NCBI GenBank assembly: GCA_016873295.1
Contig: VGXM01000011.1
Span: 18,223-82,222, forward strand
From: Phycisphaerae bacterium
GTDB taxonomy: Bacteria > Planctomycetota > Phycisphaerae > Phycisphaerales > UBA1924
Reading direction: 5' to 3'
Length of the DNA stretch: 64,000 bases
The translations under genes and the position numbers were made by a program. This document shows, one piece after another, positions 37,469 to 44,633 of the stretch. The stretch's first letter is position 1. Each line of letters starts with the position of its first letter. The notes below the pieces were generated by a model. The model did no database searches and had not been told where the DNA came from. It was given only the letters and a program-made list of their open reading frames with translations.

Positions 37469-37955
37469 GGGAACAGTGAGCGGTGGGGGGGCTGGCCTGG
37501 TGTGGAGGTGGGCGATGGGCGAGATCCGGTCGTTCCGTGACCCGCGGGCGTACCAGGCGGGGCGCCGGCTTGCGGCGGAGGCGGACCGCTGGAGCCGCGA
37601 TCTGCCGGGGGACGAACGCTTCGGACTGGCCGGCCAGATCCGGCGCTGCGCCGTGTCCATCCCCCTCAACATCACCGGGGGCTACGGCAAGGGGACCACC
37701 GCCGACTTCCTGCGCCGCCTCCGCGACGCCCGCGGCTCGGCCTCGGAGCTCCAGGCCCGCATGGACCTGGCCGCCGACCTGCACGACGCCCCGGGCAGCG
37801 CGACGCTCAACGGGCGCACGGGCGATACCGTGCGCCTGCCCCAGGCCCTCATCCGCTCCCTCGAGGAAGAACGCCGCGAGGCCCAAGACCGCAAACCCAC
37901 CCCCAAACCACCCCCCTGACCGATCGCTCTTCACTGCTCACCGCTCACTACTCCC
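37469..37955. repeat. Inverted repeats flanking the four-helix-bundle gene
   Basis: GGGAACAGTGAGCGGTG at 37469-37485 and its reverse complement with two changes at 37939-37955 (15 of 17 match) enclose the gene at 37515. The right repeat ends directly at the livF start codon. The right side also shows a 7-base rhythm (TCACTGC TCACCGC TCACTAC). Confidence 0.7.
37515..37919 (+). CDS. Four-helix-bundle protein (S23/IVP family)
   Basis: 134 residues. SFRDPRAYQAGRRLAAEADR, LPGDERFGLAGQIRRCAVSI, PLNITGGYGKGTTADFLRRL and GSASELQARMDLAADL are the four helices and linking motifs of the small family once named 23S-rRNA intervening-sequence protein, distantly related to DGR accessory protein Avd. ATG 37515 starts the usual motif; an earlier GTG at 37476 lies in the left inverted repeat. 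Function unknown. It splits livG from livF and is enclosed by inverted repeats, as if inserted as a cassette. Confidence 0.85.
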   Translation: MGEIRSFRDPRAYQAGRRLAAEADRWSRDLPGDERFGLAGQIRRCAVSIPLNITGGYGKGTTADFLRRLRDARGSASELQARMDLAADLHDAPGSATLNGRTGDTVRLPQALIRSLEEERREAQDRKPTPKPPP

Positions 37956-38663
37956 ATGCTCGACGTCTCCAACCTCAAGGTCAGCTACGGCGCCGTGCAG
38001 GCCCTGCACGGCGTCTCCCTGCGCGTCGAAAAGGGCCAGATCGTCACCCTCATCGGCAGCAACGGCGCCGGCAAGACCACCACGCTCCGCGCCATCTCCG
38101 GCCTCCTCAAGTGCTCCGCCGACCGCGTGGCCTTCGAGGGACGCGAACTCCGCGGCATGCCCCCCCACGAGATCGTGCGCCTGGGCGTCGCCCAGGCCCC
38201 CGAGGGCCGCGGCATCTTCGCCAACCTCTCCGTCAACGAGAACCTCGAGATGGGCGCCTTCATCCGCAACGACGTCGACCGCGTCCGCCAGGACAAGAAG
38301 GAGGTCTTCGAGCTCTTCCCCCGGCTCAAGGAACGCCTCGCCCAGAACGCCGGGACCCTCTCCGGCGGCGAGCAGCAGATGCTCGCCATCGCACGCGCCC
38401 TCCTCACCCGCCCCCGCCTCCTCCTCCTCGACGAGCCCAGCCTCGGCCTGGCCCCGCAGATCGTCCAGACCATCTTCAAGGTCATCCGCGAGATCAACCA
38501 GGCCGGCACCACCATCCTCCTCGTCGAGCAGAACGCCCACATGGCCCTCAAGGTCGCCCACCGCGCCTACGTCCTCGAGGTCGGACGCGTCGCCATGGAA
38601 GGCGACGCCAAGGAACTCGCCAAGAGCGACCAGGTCCGCAAGGCCTACCTCGGCGGGCACTGA
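37956..38663 (+). CDS. livF: Branched-chain amino-acid ABC transporter ATPase LivF
   Basis: 235 residues. Walker A GSNGAGKTT, signature LSGGEQQMLAIARAL, Walker B LLLLDEPSLGLAPQ and the H-loop region LLVEQNAHMALKVAHRAYVL are all present. LivF-specific VAQAPEGRGIFANLSVNENL is intact. Its ATG directly follows the right inverted repeat of the four-helix-bundle cassette, and no ribosome binding site is visible between, so insertion may have cut its native leader. Confidence 0.93.
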   Translation: MLDVSNLKVSYGAVQALHGVSLRVEKGQIVTLIGSNGAGKTTTLRAISGLLKCSADRVAFEGRELRGMPPHEIVRLGVAQAPEGRGIFANLSVNENLEMGAFIRNDVDRVRQDKKEVFELFPRLKERLAQNAGTLSGGEQQMLAIARALLTRPRLLLLDEPSLGLAPQIVQTIFKVIREINQAGTTILLVEQNAHMALKVAHRAYVLEVGRVAMEGDAKELAKSDQVRKAYLGGH

Positions 38664-38715
38664 CCGGGGCGCGTGGGTCAAGCGCATTCCTTGTTCGCGC
38701 CGACGTCGTTGGGTG

Positions 38716-38736
38716 GGACAGGCGTCCCGCCTGTCC
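38716..38736. repeat. Perfect hairpin GGACAGGCG-TCC-CGCCTGTCC
   Basis: Nine-base arms (38716-38724 and 38728-38736) with a 3-base loop, 53 bases after livF. It may end the liv transcript, though no T-tract follows. The spacer 38664-38976 otherwise holds only this hairpin and the promoter at 38872. Confidence 0.6.
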
Positions 38737-38871
38737 GCACGACCGCCGAATCATGACAGCCGTGGATCGCGAGCCAAGCGGGCGCATTGCGTAGAAACGC
38801 CTGGAAACACGCCTCCACCACCGCACGGCGCTCCGTGTTCGTTGTTTGTGCGGTATGTCAGCCGAATGACA

Positions 38872-38900
38872 TTGGCAACCCGCCAAACACGTGGCATAGT
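38872..38900 (+). promoter_or_regulatory. Promoter, first copy
   Basis: TTGGCA (38872-38877) and CATAGT (38895-38900) are 17 bases apart. The -10 and the following leader are repeated almost unchanged at 40113. Confidence 0.5.
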
Positions 38901-40016
38901 GAAGCGTGATCGGACGCGCGGGGCCGAGCGCCGCGGTCCCAAGGGAGCGGCGGCAGCGCCGCGGGGAGGAATCGTCATGGCGAACACAGCGAACACAGCG
39001 AACACAGCGGGCGCAGGATTCGGGCGGTTCGGGGTGCTCCTCATCGCGGCGTGCCTGGCGTGCGTCGTCGCCTCGGCCGCGCGGGGGCAGACGATCTTCT
39101 TCGACGGTTTCAGCGGGCCGGAACTGCACCCCCGCTGGACGCACGCCAACGGCCCCAACGGCGGCGACTGGACCTACGACTTCGCCAACTCCATGTTCAA
39201 CCTGCGCAGCGTGACCCCCTCGGTCCCCTTCAAGATCCCCTGGCGAGGCGTGGACTTCCACACGACCGTCGACCTCCCCGGCGACTTCACCGTCACCGCA
39301 CGCGTCGGCTGGACGGCGGGCGGCCCGGCAAGGCAGATTGGGATTCGACTGCTGGGCGAGACGTTCTACTTCGCCGAGCTCTACATGGATGAGTGGCTGC
39401 GAGGAACGCCCACCTACTACTGGGCCGTGGGTCCGGGCGCGGTGGCCAACGCACCGGCTCCACCCGGAGCGATGATCGACCTGACCCTGCAGCGGGCGGG
39501 AACGACTGTGCGTGCCCTGATCGGCGGCGTCGAGGTGGCGAGCGCGAGTCGTGCGCCGGAGCGTATCCGTTCGCTTACCATGATTCTGCTCGGCGATTCG
39601 CGAGCGATGCAACCGCTGCACGTCGACTGGATTCATGTGATCCCCGCGCCAGCCACGACCGCGTGGGTCGTCAGCGCCGCGGTGATGATTCTCTCTCAAA
39701 GGAGGCGTTGCCATGCCAGGTGAATGGGTAGGTGGTGAGTTCGGCGCATTCCCCTTCGGCCCGAACCAGACCGACGCCATCATGGCCGTGCACATGGTGC
39801 ACGTGTACCACCAGGACTGGGACCACTGGGGGCGGTGGCTGGTGTGGGGGTACGGCACGGACACCCCGTACGCCACGCCCCGGTGCTACCTCTGGACGCC
39901 GCCACGCGAGAACGAGCCGGGCAACGGCACGTTCCAGAGCGTCCCCAACACCCGCACGAACCTCTTCTGCTGCGGGCACTGCCCGCTCGCGGACGGGCGC
40001 GTGCTCACGGCCGGCG
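38895..40016. repeat. Tandem duplication, left copy
   Basis: 38895-39347 is nearly identical to 40113-40527, apart from a 28-base GC-rich insertion before 38960 and one extra 9-base GCGAACACA unit. Then 39758-40016 is nearly identical to 41034-41295. Between these blocks the copies differ strongly. Confidence 0.85.
38977..39723 (+). CDS. PEP-CTERM-like secreted protein, first paralog
   Basis: 248 residues. GGGAGGA precedes ATG. The N-terminus carries a three-fold ANT repeat, then a signal peptide (FGVLLIAACLACVVASAARG). The body (IFFDGFSGPELHPRWTHANG, GDFTVTARVGWTAGGPARQI, APERIRSLTMILLGDSRAM) is a jelly-roll-like domain similar to DUF1349/LamG proteins. The C-terminus IPAPATTAWVVSAAVMIL followed by QRRR is a weak exosortase-type tail. 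The next gene starts inside its last codons (10-base overlap), so the two are coupled. About 60% of its DNA is duplicated at 40167. Confidence 0.7.
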   Translation: MANTANTANTAGAGFGRFGVLLIAACLACVVASAARGQTIFFDGFSGPELHPRWTHANGPNGGDWTYDFANSMFNLRSVTPSVPFKIPWRGVDFHTTVDLPGDFTVTARVGWTAGGPARQIGIRLLGETFYFAELYMDEWLRGTPTYYWAVGPGAVANAPAPPGAMIDLTLQRAGTTVRALIGGVEVASASRAPERIRSLTMILLGDSRAMQPLHVDWIHVIPAPATTAWVVSAAVMILSQRRRCHAR

Positions 40017-40117
40017 GCGACTTCGACCACCTGGGCAACGCCGCCACCGTGCGGCACTCGTGGCTTCTTGGTATTCCCGCTCCAAAGCACTGGCAATCCG
40101 CGGAACGCGTGGCATAG
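39713..40117 (+). pseudogene. Galactose/glyoxal-oxidase-like protein, truncated first copy
   Basis: 134 residues matching only the first quarter of the protein at 41058. It shares PNQTDAIMAVHMVHVYH, CYLWTPPRENEPGNGTF and LFCCGHCPLADGRVLTAGG. After about residue 113 it diverges and stops at 40117, and the stop codon TAG is part of the -10 hexamer of the second-copy promoter. The truncation therefore coincides with the duplication junction. The start (ATG behind AAAGGAG) shows what the intact gene's N-terminus should look like. Confidence 0.8.
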
Positions 40118-40118
40118 T
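40090..40118 (+). promoter_or_regulatory. Promoter, second copy
   Basis: CTGGCA (40090-40095) and CATAGT (40113-40118) are 17 bases apart. The -35 differs from the first copy and lies in the truncated oxidase frame. Confidence 0.4.
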
Positions 40119-41310
40119 GAAGGGTGATCGGACGCGCGGGGCCGAGCGCCGCGGGGAGGAATCGTCATGGCGAACACAGCGAACACAGCGGGCGCAGGAT
40201 TCGGGCGGTTCGGGGTGCTCCTCATCGCGGCGTGCCTGGCGTGCGTCGTCGCCTCGGCCGCGCGGGGGCAGACGATCTTCTTCGACGGTTTCAGCGGGCC
40301 GGAACTGCACCCCCGCTGGACGCACGCCAACGGCCCCAACGGCGGCGACTGGACCTACGACTTCGCCAACTCCATGTTCAACCTGCGCAGCGTGACCCCC
40401 TCGGTCCCCTTCAAGATCCCCTGGCGAGGCGTGGACTTCCACACCGCGCTGGACCTGCCGGGCGACTTCACCGTCACCGCACGCGTCGGCTGGACGGCGG
40501 GCGGCCCGGCAAGACGGATTGGGATACGGCTGATTAGCGACAATCCGGCCGGCGGCGGTTTTTCGTACCCACTCTACATGGACGAGTGGCTCACGGGAAC
40601 CCCGAGGTTCTCCTGGGAACTCCTGGCGGGACGGGCCGGCAGCGCACCAGCCCCCTCGGGTGCTTTCGTTGACTTCTCCATCGCTCGCACGGGGGCGACG
40701 ATTCGTGCGTTCATCGACGGCGTTGAAGTCGATCGAGTGGATGGCCGCAGCGAGCGGGTTCGATCCCTTTCGATCATCCTCCTCGGGGACTCTCGCGAGA
40801 TGCGCCCTCTGCATCTTGACTTCGTGACAGTTGTGCCAGCGCCAGCCGCAGGCGTGTGGGTGGCGGCGGTGGGCGCGGTGGCGCTTTGCAGACGTCGGAG
40901 AGCCGGCACCCCGGGGCGGGGTCACGCATCGTGACGCCCTTCATGCGCCAGAGCGCCAATCGAGGGCGCCTGAACAGCAGCAAATCAGGAGCAAACCACG
41001 CCTGGTACTTGGAGCACTGAAATCCCTGAGTTTGGCCCGAACCAGACCGACGCCATCATGGCCGTGCACATGGTGCACGTGTACCACCCGGACTGGGACC
41101 ACTGGGGGCGGTGGCTGGTGTGGGGGTCCGGCACGGACACCCCGTACGCCACGCCCCGGTGCTACCTCTGGACGCCGCCACGCGAGAACGAGCCGGGCAA
41201 CGGCACGTTCCAGACCATCCCCAACAACCGCACGAACCTCTTCTGCTGCGGGCACTGCCCGCTCGCGGACGGGCGCGTGCTCACGGCCGGCGGGCAGTTC
41301 CAGGGAAGCC
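40113..41310. repeat. Tandem duplication, right copy
   Basis: Counterpart of 38895-40016. The leader and first 130 codons of the PEP-CTERM gene and the first 85 codons of the oxidase gene are almost identical to the left copy. The second half of the PEP-CTERM gene is clearly divergent. Confidence 0.85.
40167..40934 (+). CDS. PEP-CTERM secreted protein, second paralog
   Basis: 255 residues. It is identical to the first paralog in the signal peptide and nearly so to about residue 130, then diverges (LISDNPAGGGFSYPLYMDEW; GATIRAFIDGVEVDRVDGRS). The N-terminal ANT repeat has two copies rather than three. The C-terminus VPAPAAGVWVAAVGAVALC followed by RRRR is a better PEP-CTERM tail than that of the first paralog. 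It ends 64 bases before the proposed start of the oxidase gene. Confidence 0.75.
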   Translation: MANTANTAGAGFGRFGVLLIAACLACVVASAARGQTIFFDGFSGPELHPRWTHANGPNGGDWTYDFANSMFNLRSVTPSVPFKIPWRGVDFHTALDLPGDFTVTARVGWTAGGPARRIGIRLISDNPAGGGFSYPLYMDEWLTGTPRFSWELLAGRAGSAPAPSGAFVDFSIARTGATIRAFIDGVEVDRVDGRSERVRSLSIILLGDSREMRPLHLDFVTVVPAPAAGVWVAAVGAVALCRRRRAGTPGRGHAS

Positions 41311-42560
41311 AGGCGCCCAAGCACACCGACATCTTCACACCCACCAGCACCGGGGGCTCCTGGTCCGACGGGCACGACATGACCTACCGGCGCTGGTACC
41401 CCACCTGCACGCGCATGCCGGACGGCAAGGCGCTCATCACGTCGGGCGAAATGGCTCTGCCCTTCGGGACCATCGCCAAGGTCATGGAACTGTTCAACCC
41501 GGCCACGGGGCAGGTGCTGCCGTTCTCCGGGTCGGGGCGCGAACTCGACGTGCCCTCCTACCCCTTCGTCCACGTGATCGACGAGGTGATCGACGGACAG
41601 CCCACGCGCTGGCGCGTGGTGTACGCCGGCGGCGAGCAGCGGGCCCGGCGCATCATCGGCGCGCCGAACATGAACGATTGGGGGAACTGGGAGGAGCCCT
41701 CGGGACTCTACAACTGGGGCCACGCGGAACGCAAGGACGCCACCTCGGTCCTTCAGTCAATCATCGGCGACCCGCAGCAGGTCCTCAAGTTCGGCGGGTT
41801 GCGAGGGCTGGACGACCTGCGGGCGACGCGGGCCATCTCGCGCCTCCTCCAGCGTACCGGTGGGTACGTGTGGGAGCGGATCGCCGCTCTCAACAAGCCG
41901 CGGATCAACGCCAACTCGCTGGCCCTGCCGGACCGCCGCATCGCCGTGATCGGCGGGAACAACCGCGAAGAGCCCGCCACGCAGCCCCCCTGGGCCGCGC
42001 CTGTCCTGACCGCCGAGTTCATCGATCCGCGCCAGCCCCCGGCGGGTGGCCTGCTCTGGCCCGAAACCGAGGGCACCATGGCGGGCGAGGACGGCCGTAC
42101 CTATCACTCGACGGCGGGGCTCCTGCCGGACAGCCGCGCGATCGTCGCGGGCGGCGAGCCGAATCGAAGGGACGCCCAGTTCCTCAAGCCGCCGTACCTG
42201 GCCGCGACGGTCTGGCCGATGATCACGCAGGCCAACGCCGGGCAGCACGACCTGGTGTACAACACCACGTTTGAGATCGAGTTCGCGTTCGACGGCGTGT
42301 CCGAAGAGGGGCACATCGACCGCGTCGTGCTCATGGGGCTCAACGCCGTGACCCACGGCTTCGACCAGAACCAGCGGTACCTCGAACTTGAGATCGTGTC
42401 GCGGGTCGGGAGCAATCGCCTTGTCGTTCGCGCGCCGGTGAATGCGCGCCTGGCCCCGCCGGGGTGGTACATGCTCTTTGTCGTGGCGGACACCAACGTC
42501 CCGGCGGGCGCCTCGGGCGTCCCCTGCCGCAACGCGCGCTACGTGCTCGTGAGGGCTTGA
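41058..42560 (+). CDS. Galactose/glyoxal-oxidase-like kelch protein with DUF1929-type C-terminus
   Basis: 500 residues from the first ATG. Kelch-type propeller strands (LADGRVLTAGG; RWYPTCTRMPDGKALITSG; LPDRRIAVIGG; YHSTAGLLPDSRAIVAGGEP) and a C-terminal Ig-like domain (VVLMGLNAVTHGFDQNQRY; APPGWYMLFVV) match radical-copper oxidases such as plant glyoxal oxidase. RWYPT and YHSTA are diagnostic; LFCCGHC offers the cysteine expected near the Tyr-Cys cofactor. There is no signal peptide. Comparison with the first copy points to an earlier start at 40998, where the expected ATG is ACG six bases after AGGAG. Confidence 0.85.
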   Translation: MAVHMVHVYHPDWDHWGRWLVWGSGTDTPYATPRCYLWTPPRENEPGNGTFQTIPNNRTNLFCCGHCPLADGRVLTAGGQFQGSQAPKHTDIFTPTSTGGSWSDGHDMTYRRWYPTCTRMPDGKALITSGEMALPFGTIAKVMELFNPATGQVLPFSGSGRELDVPSYPFVHVIDEVIDGQPTRWRVVYAGGEQRARRIIGAPNMNDWGNWEEPSGLYNWGHAERKDATSVLQSIIGDPQQVLKFGGLRGLDDLRATRAISRLLQRTGGYVWERIAALNKPRINANSLALPDRRIAVIGGNNREEPATQPPWAAPVLTAEFIDPRQPPAGGLLWPETEGTMAGEDGRTYHSTAGLLPDSRAIVAGGEPNRRDAQFLKPPYLAATVWPMITQANAGQHDLVYNTTFEIEFAFDGVSEEGHIDRVVLMGLNAVTHGFDQNQRYLELEIVSRVGSNRLVVRAPVNARLAPPGWYMLFVVADTNVPAGASGVPCRNARYVLVRA

Positions 42561-42710
42561 GGTCGGGCCCCGGCGGCGGGACGATCGCTCCCCGCACCGA
42601 TGGAGGGCCCTGAGTCGCCATGCCGCAGTGGCGCCGGTGCCCCGTCCGGGCGCCGCCGCCGCCACCCGCGCCCCGCCGGAGTCTGCTAAGGTGGGTGTCG
42701 GGAGGTGCCG

Positions 42711-44618
42711 GTGTCGCGTGTCGGCGTGCCCATGATGGTCTTTGAGGAGACGCCGGTGACCCCGCCGGAGGGGTACCGCCTCGCGCCGATCGAGCGTGGC
42801 GGGGCCGTCCGCCTCTGTGTCGTGCTCAACGGCAACGAGCCCGTCGCCCTCCGCGAGGGGCTCGACGCCCGCGTCTACCTCGCCTGCATCGCCGACGCCG
42901 CCGGACGCGTCCAGCGTTGGCTGGAGCTCTGGGTCCAGGAGGTCGACGGCGTGGCGCGGGCCCCGTCGGCCTACCGCGACAAGCTCGATAACGCCGCGCT
43001 CGACCAGCGCTGGTCCGCCCGGGCCGACGCCCTCGCCGAGTTCGTGCCCGGCGGGCTCGTGCGCACCGGCTTCGAAACCCACCACCCCCCCGCCCTCTTC
43101 CTCGACCCCGCCACCCTCGCCCCCGTCGACGGGCCCGAGCGGCGCCTGTGTACCGACGAGGCGGCCCTCTCCCAGGGCGGCGCCAACGCCTACGCCTCCA
43201 CGCTCGCCCGCTACCTCATCAAGGAAGGGTCGCTCACTCCCGCCAACGCCGCCGCCGGCAGCGAGGGGCCCGACGCCCTCGCCAGGTCGCTGGGCGTCGC
43301 CGGCGCCATCCCCATCAACCCCGGCGCGGGGCTCCTGCTCGCGGCCCCCTTCCTGCCCCTGGCCTACGACGCCTACGCCGACGCCCTCTCCGGGCTCTCG
43401 GCCGACCACGGTGACGAAACACTCCTGCGCGAGCTGGCCGAGGCCAACCTGGGCGCGGGCGACGCCATCAACGCCGGGCTGCTCACCTGGGGCGAGCCGG
43501 GGCGCCTCGGTCGCGTCGTCGAGACGCTGCACCTCAAGCTCCGCCTCCTCGCCGAGGCGGTCTGGCAGGTGCGGGAGGCCACCCAGCGCTCGCAGGAGCC
43601 GCTCCTGAACGTCTCCAGCGCCGGCTTCCGCGTGCGCGTGGGCGGGCGCGGCACCGGGCTGCCCTACCTCTGGACCGCGCGCGTCGCCCTGGTCCAGCCC
43701 GGCGAGGGGCTCGCCCTGTGCATCCCCGGCGCCACCGGCGGCGTCGAGGCCCGCTACTTCCTCGCCGCCGACGCCGCCGGGCCCGGCATCTACCGCCCCG
43801 CCGCCATGGGGCACGGCGCCTCCGGGCGCGGCCTGCTCCGCCTCCGCCGCGTCACCACCGACGCCTCGGGCACCCTCCTCGAAGCCACCCTCACCTGCCG
43901 CGAGCGCCTCTCCGCCAGCCCGCGCGACCTGGTCTGGCTCCGCTTCGCCGTCGCAGGCGCCCGCGCCGACGTCTACGGCACCGTGGAGCAGGAGACCGCC
44001 CTGGCCAGCGGCGAGCTCCGCATCCGCACGGTGGCCCAGCGGATGCCGGGCGACCTGCCCGCGCGCCTCAAGCAGGCCGAGGGCGTCCCCATCCAGGACG
44101 CCATGTTCGAGCTGGTCCCCATGTTCTCGACGCCCGTGGACCTCTACGGGCTGGCGGTGCTGGGCGTGCGCACGCTCCTGGTCGACGGGCGGAACACCCT
44201 CCCCATCGCGTTCGACGAGCTCTTGAGCCTGGCCTACCAGGCGTCCCAGGACGCCGACGGGACGCTCGAGGGGCGGATCGCCGGGCTGCTCCAGTCCGAC
44301 CCCCGCTGGCGCGACACCCTGGGACCGCACCGGCTCCACGCCGACGTCAAGGACCCGGAGGAAGGCCTGAGCGCGATTCCCCCGGGGCTGTGGGCCGAGG
44401 TGCTGGCCGCCCTCGTGCGCATGCTGCCGGCGATCGGCGCCGAAAGCTGGTGCGGGGACCTGGGCGACGCCCCGGCCGGGTCGGTGCACCGGGTGTTCGA
44501 CGGCCCGTCCGAGGACCTGCGCCGCCTGCTGGTCCGCAGCCGCGGGCTGCTCCTGGGCGACCTGAAGTGGAGCCGCGAGCTGCACGCGATCGCGTCGGAG
44601 CTCATGGCGAAGCTGTAA
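42711..44618 (+). CDS. Protein of unknown function, 635 residues
   Basis: Starts at GTG 42711, five bases after GGAGG. No signal peptide or membrane segment. Alanine-rich and mixed alpha/beta; only a few features stand out: a helical part rich in conserved-looking acidic pairs (LLRELAEANLGAGDAINAGL), a beta-rich middle (GTGLPYLWTARVALVQPGEG), and near the end PVDLYGLAVLGVRTLLVDG, which recalls the alphaF region of protein kinases (DVYALGVLLYELL). No kinase catalytic residues are visible. It precedes addB by 15 bases. I do not recognise the family; a link with the T6SS genes downstream is possible but unproved. Confidence 0.7.
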   Translation: MSRVGVPMMVFEETPVTPPEGYRLAPIERGGAVRLCVVLNGNEPVALREGLDARVYLACIADAAGRVQRWLELWVQEVDGVARAPSAYRDKLDNAALDQRWSARADALAEFVPGGLVRTGFETHHPPALFLDPATLAPVDGPERRLCTDEAALSQGGANAYASTLARYLIKEGSLTPANAAAGSEGPDALARSLGVAGAIPINPGAGLLLAAPFLPLAYDAYADALSGLSADHGDETLLRELAEANLGAGDAINAGLLTWGEPGRLGRVVETLHLKLRLLAEAVWQVREATQRSQEPLLNVSSAGFRVRVGGRGTGLPYLWTARVALVQPGEGLALCIPGATGGVEARYFLAADAAGPGIYRPAAMGHGASGRGLLRLRRVTTDASGTLLEATLTCRERLSASPRDLVWLRFAVAGARADVYGTVEQETALASGELRIRTVAQRMPGDLPARLKQAEGVPIQDAMFELVPMFSTPVDLYGLAVLGVRTLLVDGRNTLPIAFDELLSLAYQASQDADGTLEGRIAGLLQSDPRWRDTLGPHRLHADVKDPEEGLSAIPPGLWAEVLAALVRMLPAIGAESWCGDLGDAPAGSVHRVFDGPSEDLRRLLVRSRGLLLGDLKWSRELHAIASELMAKL

Positions 44619-44622
44619 CGGG

Positions 44623-44628
44623 TAGAGT
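44623..44628 (+). promoter_or_regulatory. -10-like hexamer five bases before the addB start
   Basis: TAGAGT is followed by GGGGC and ATG 44634, the same layout as TAGAAT-GGGGC-ATG at 12770. It may give addB an internal leaderless promoter. Confidence 0.35.
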
Positions 44629-44633
44629 GGGGC

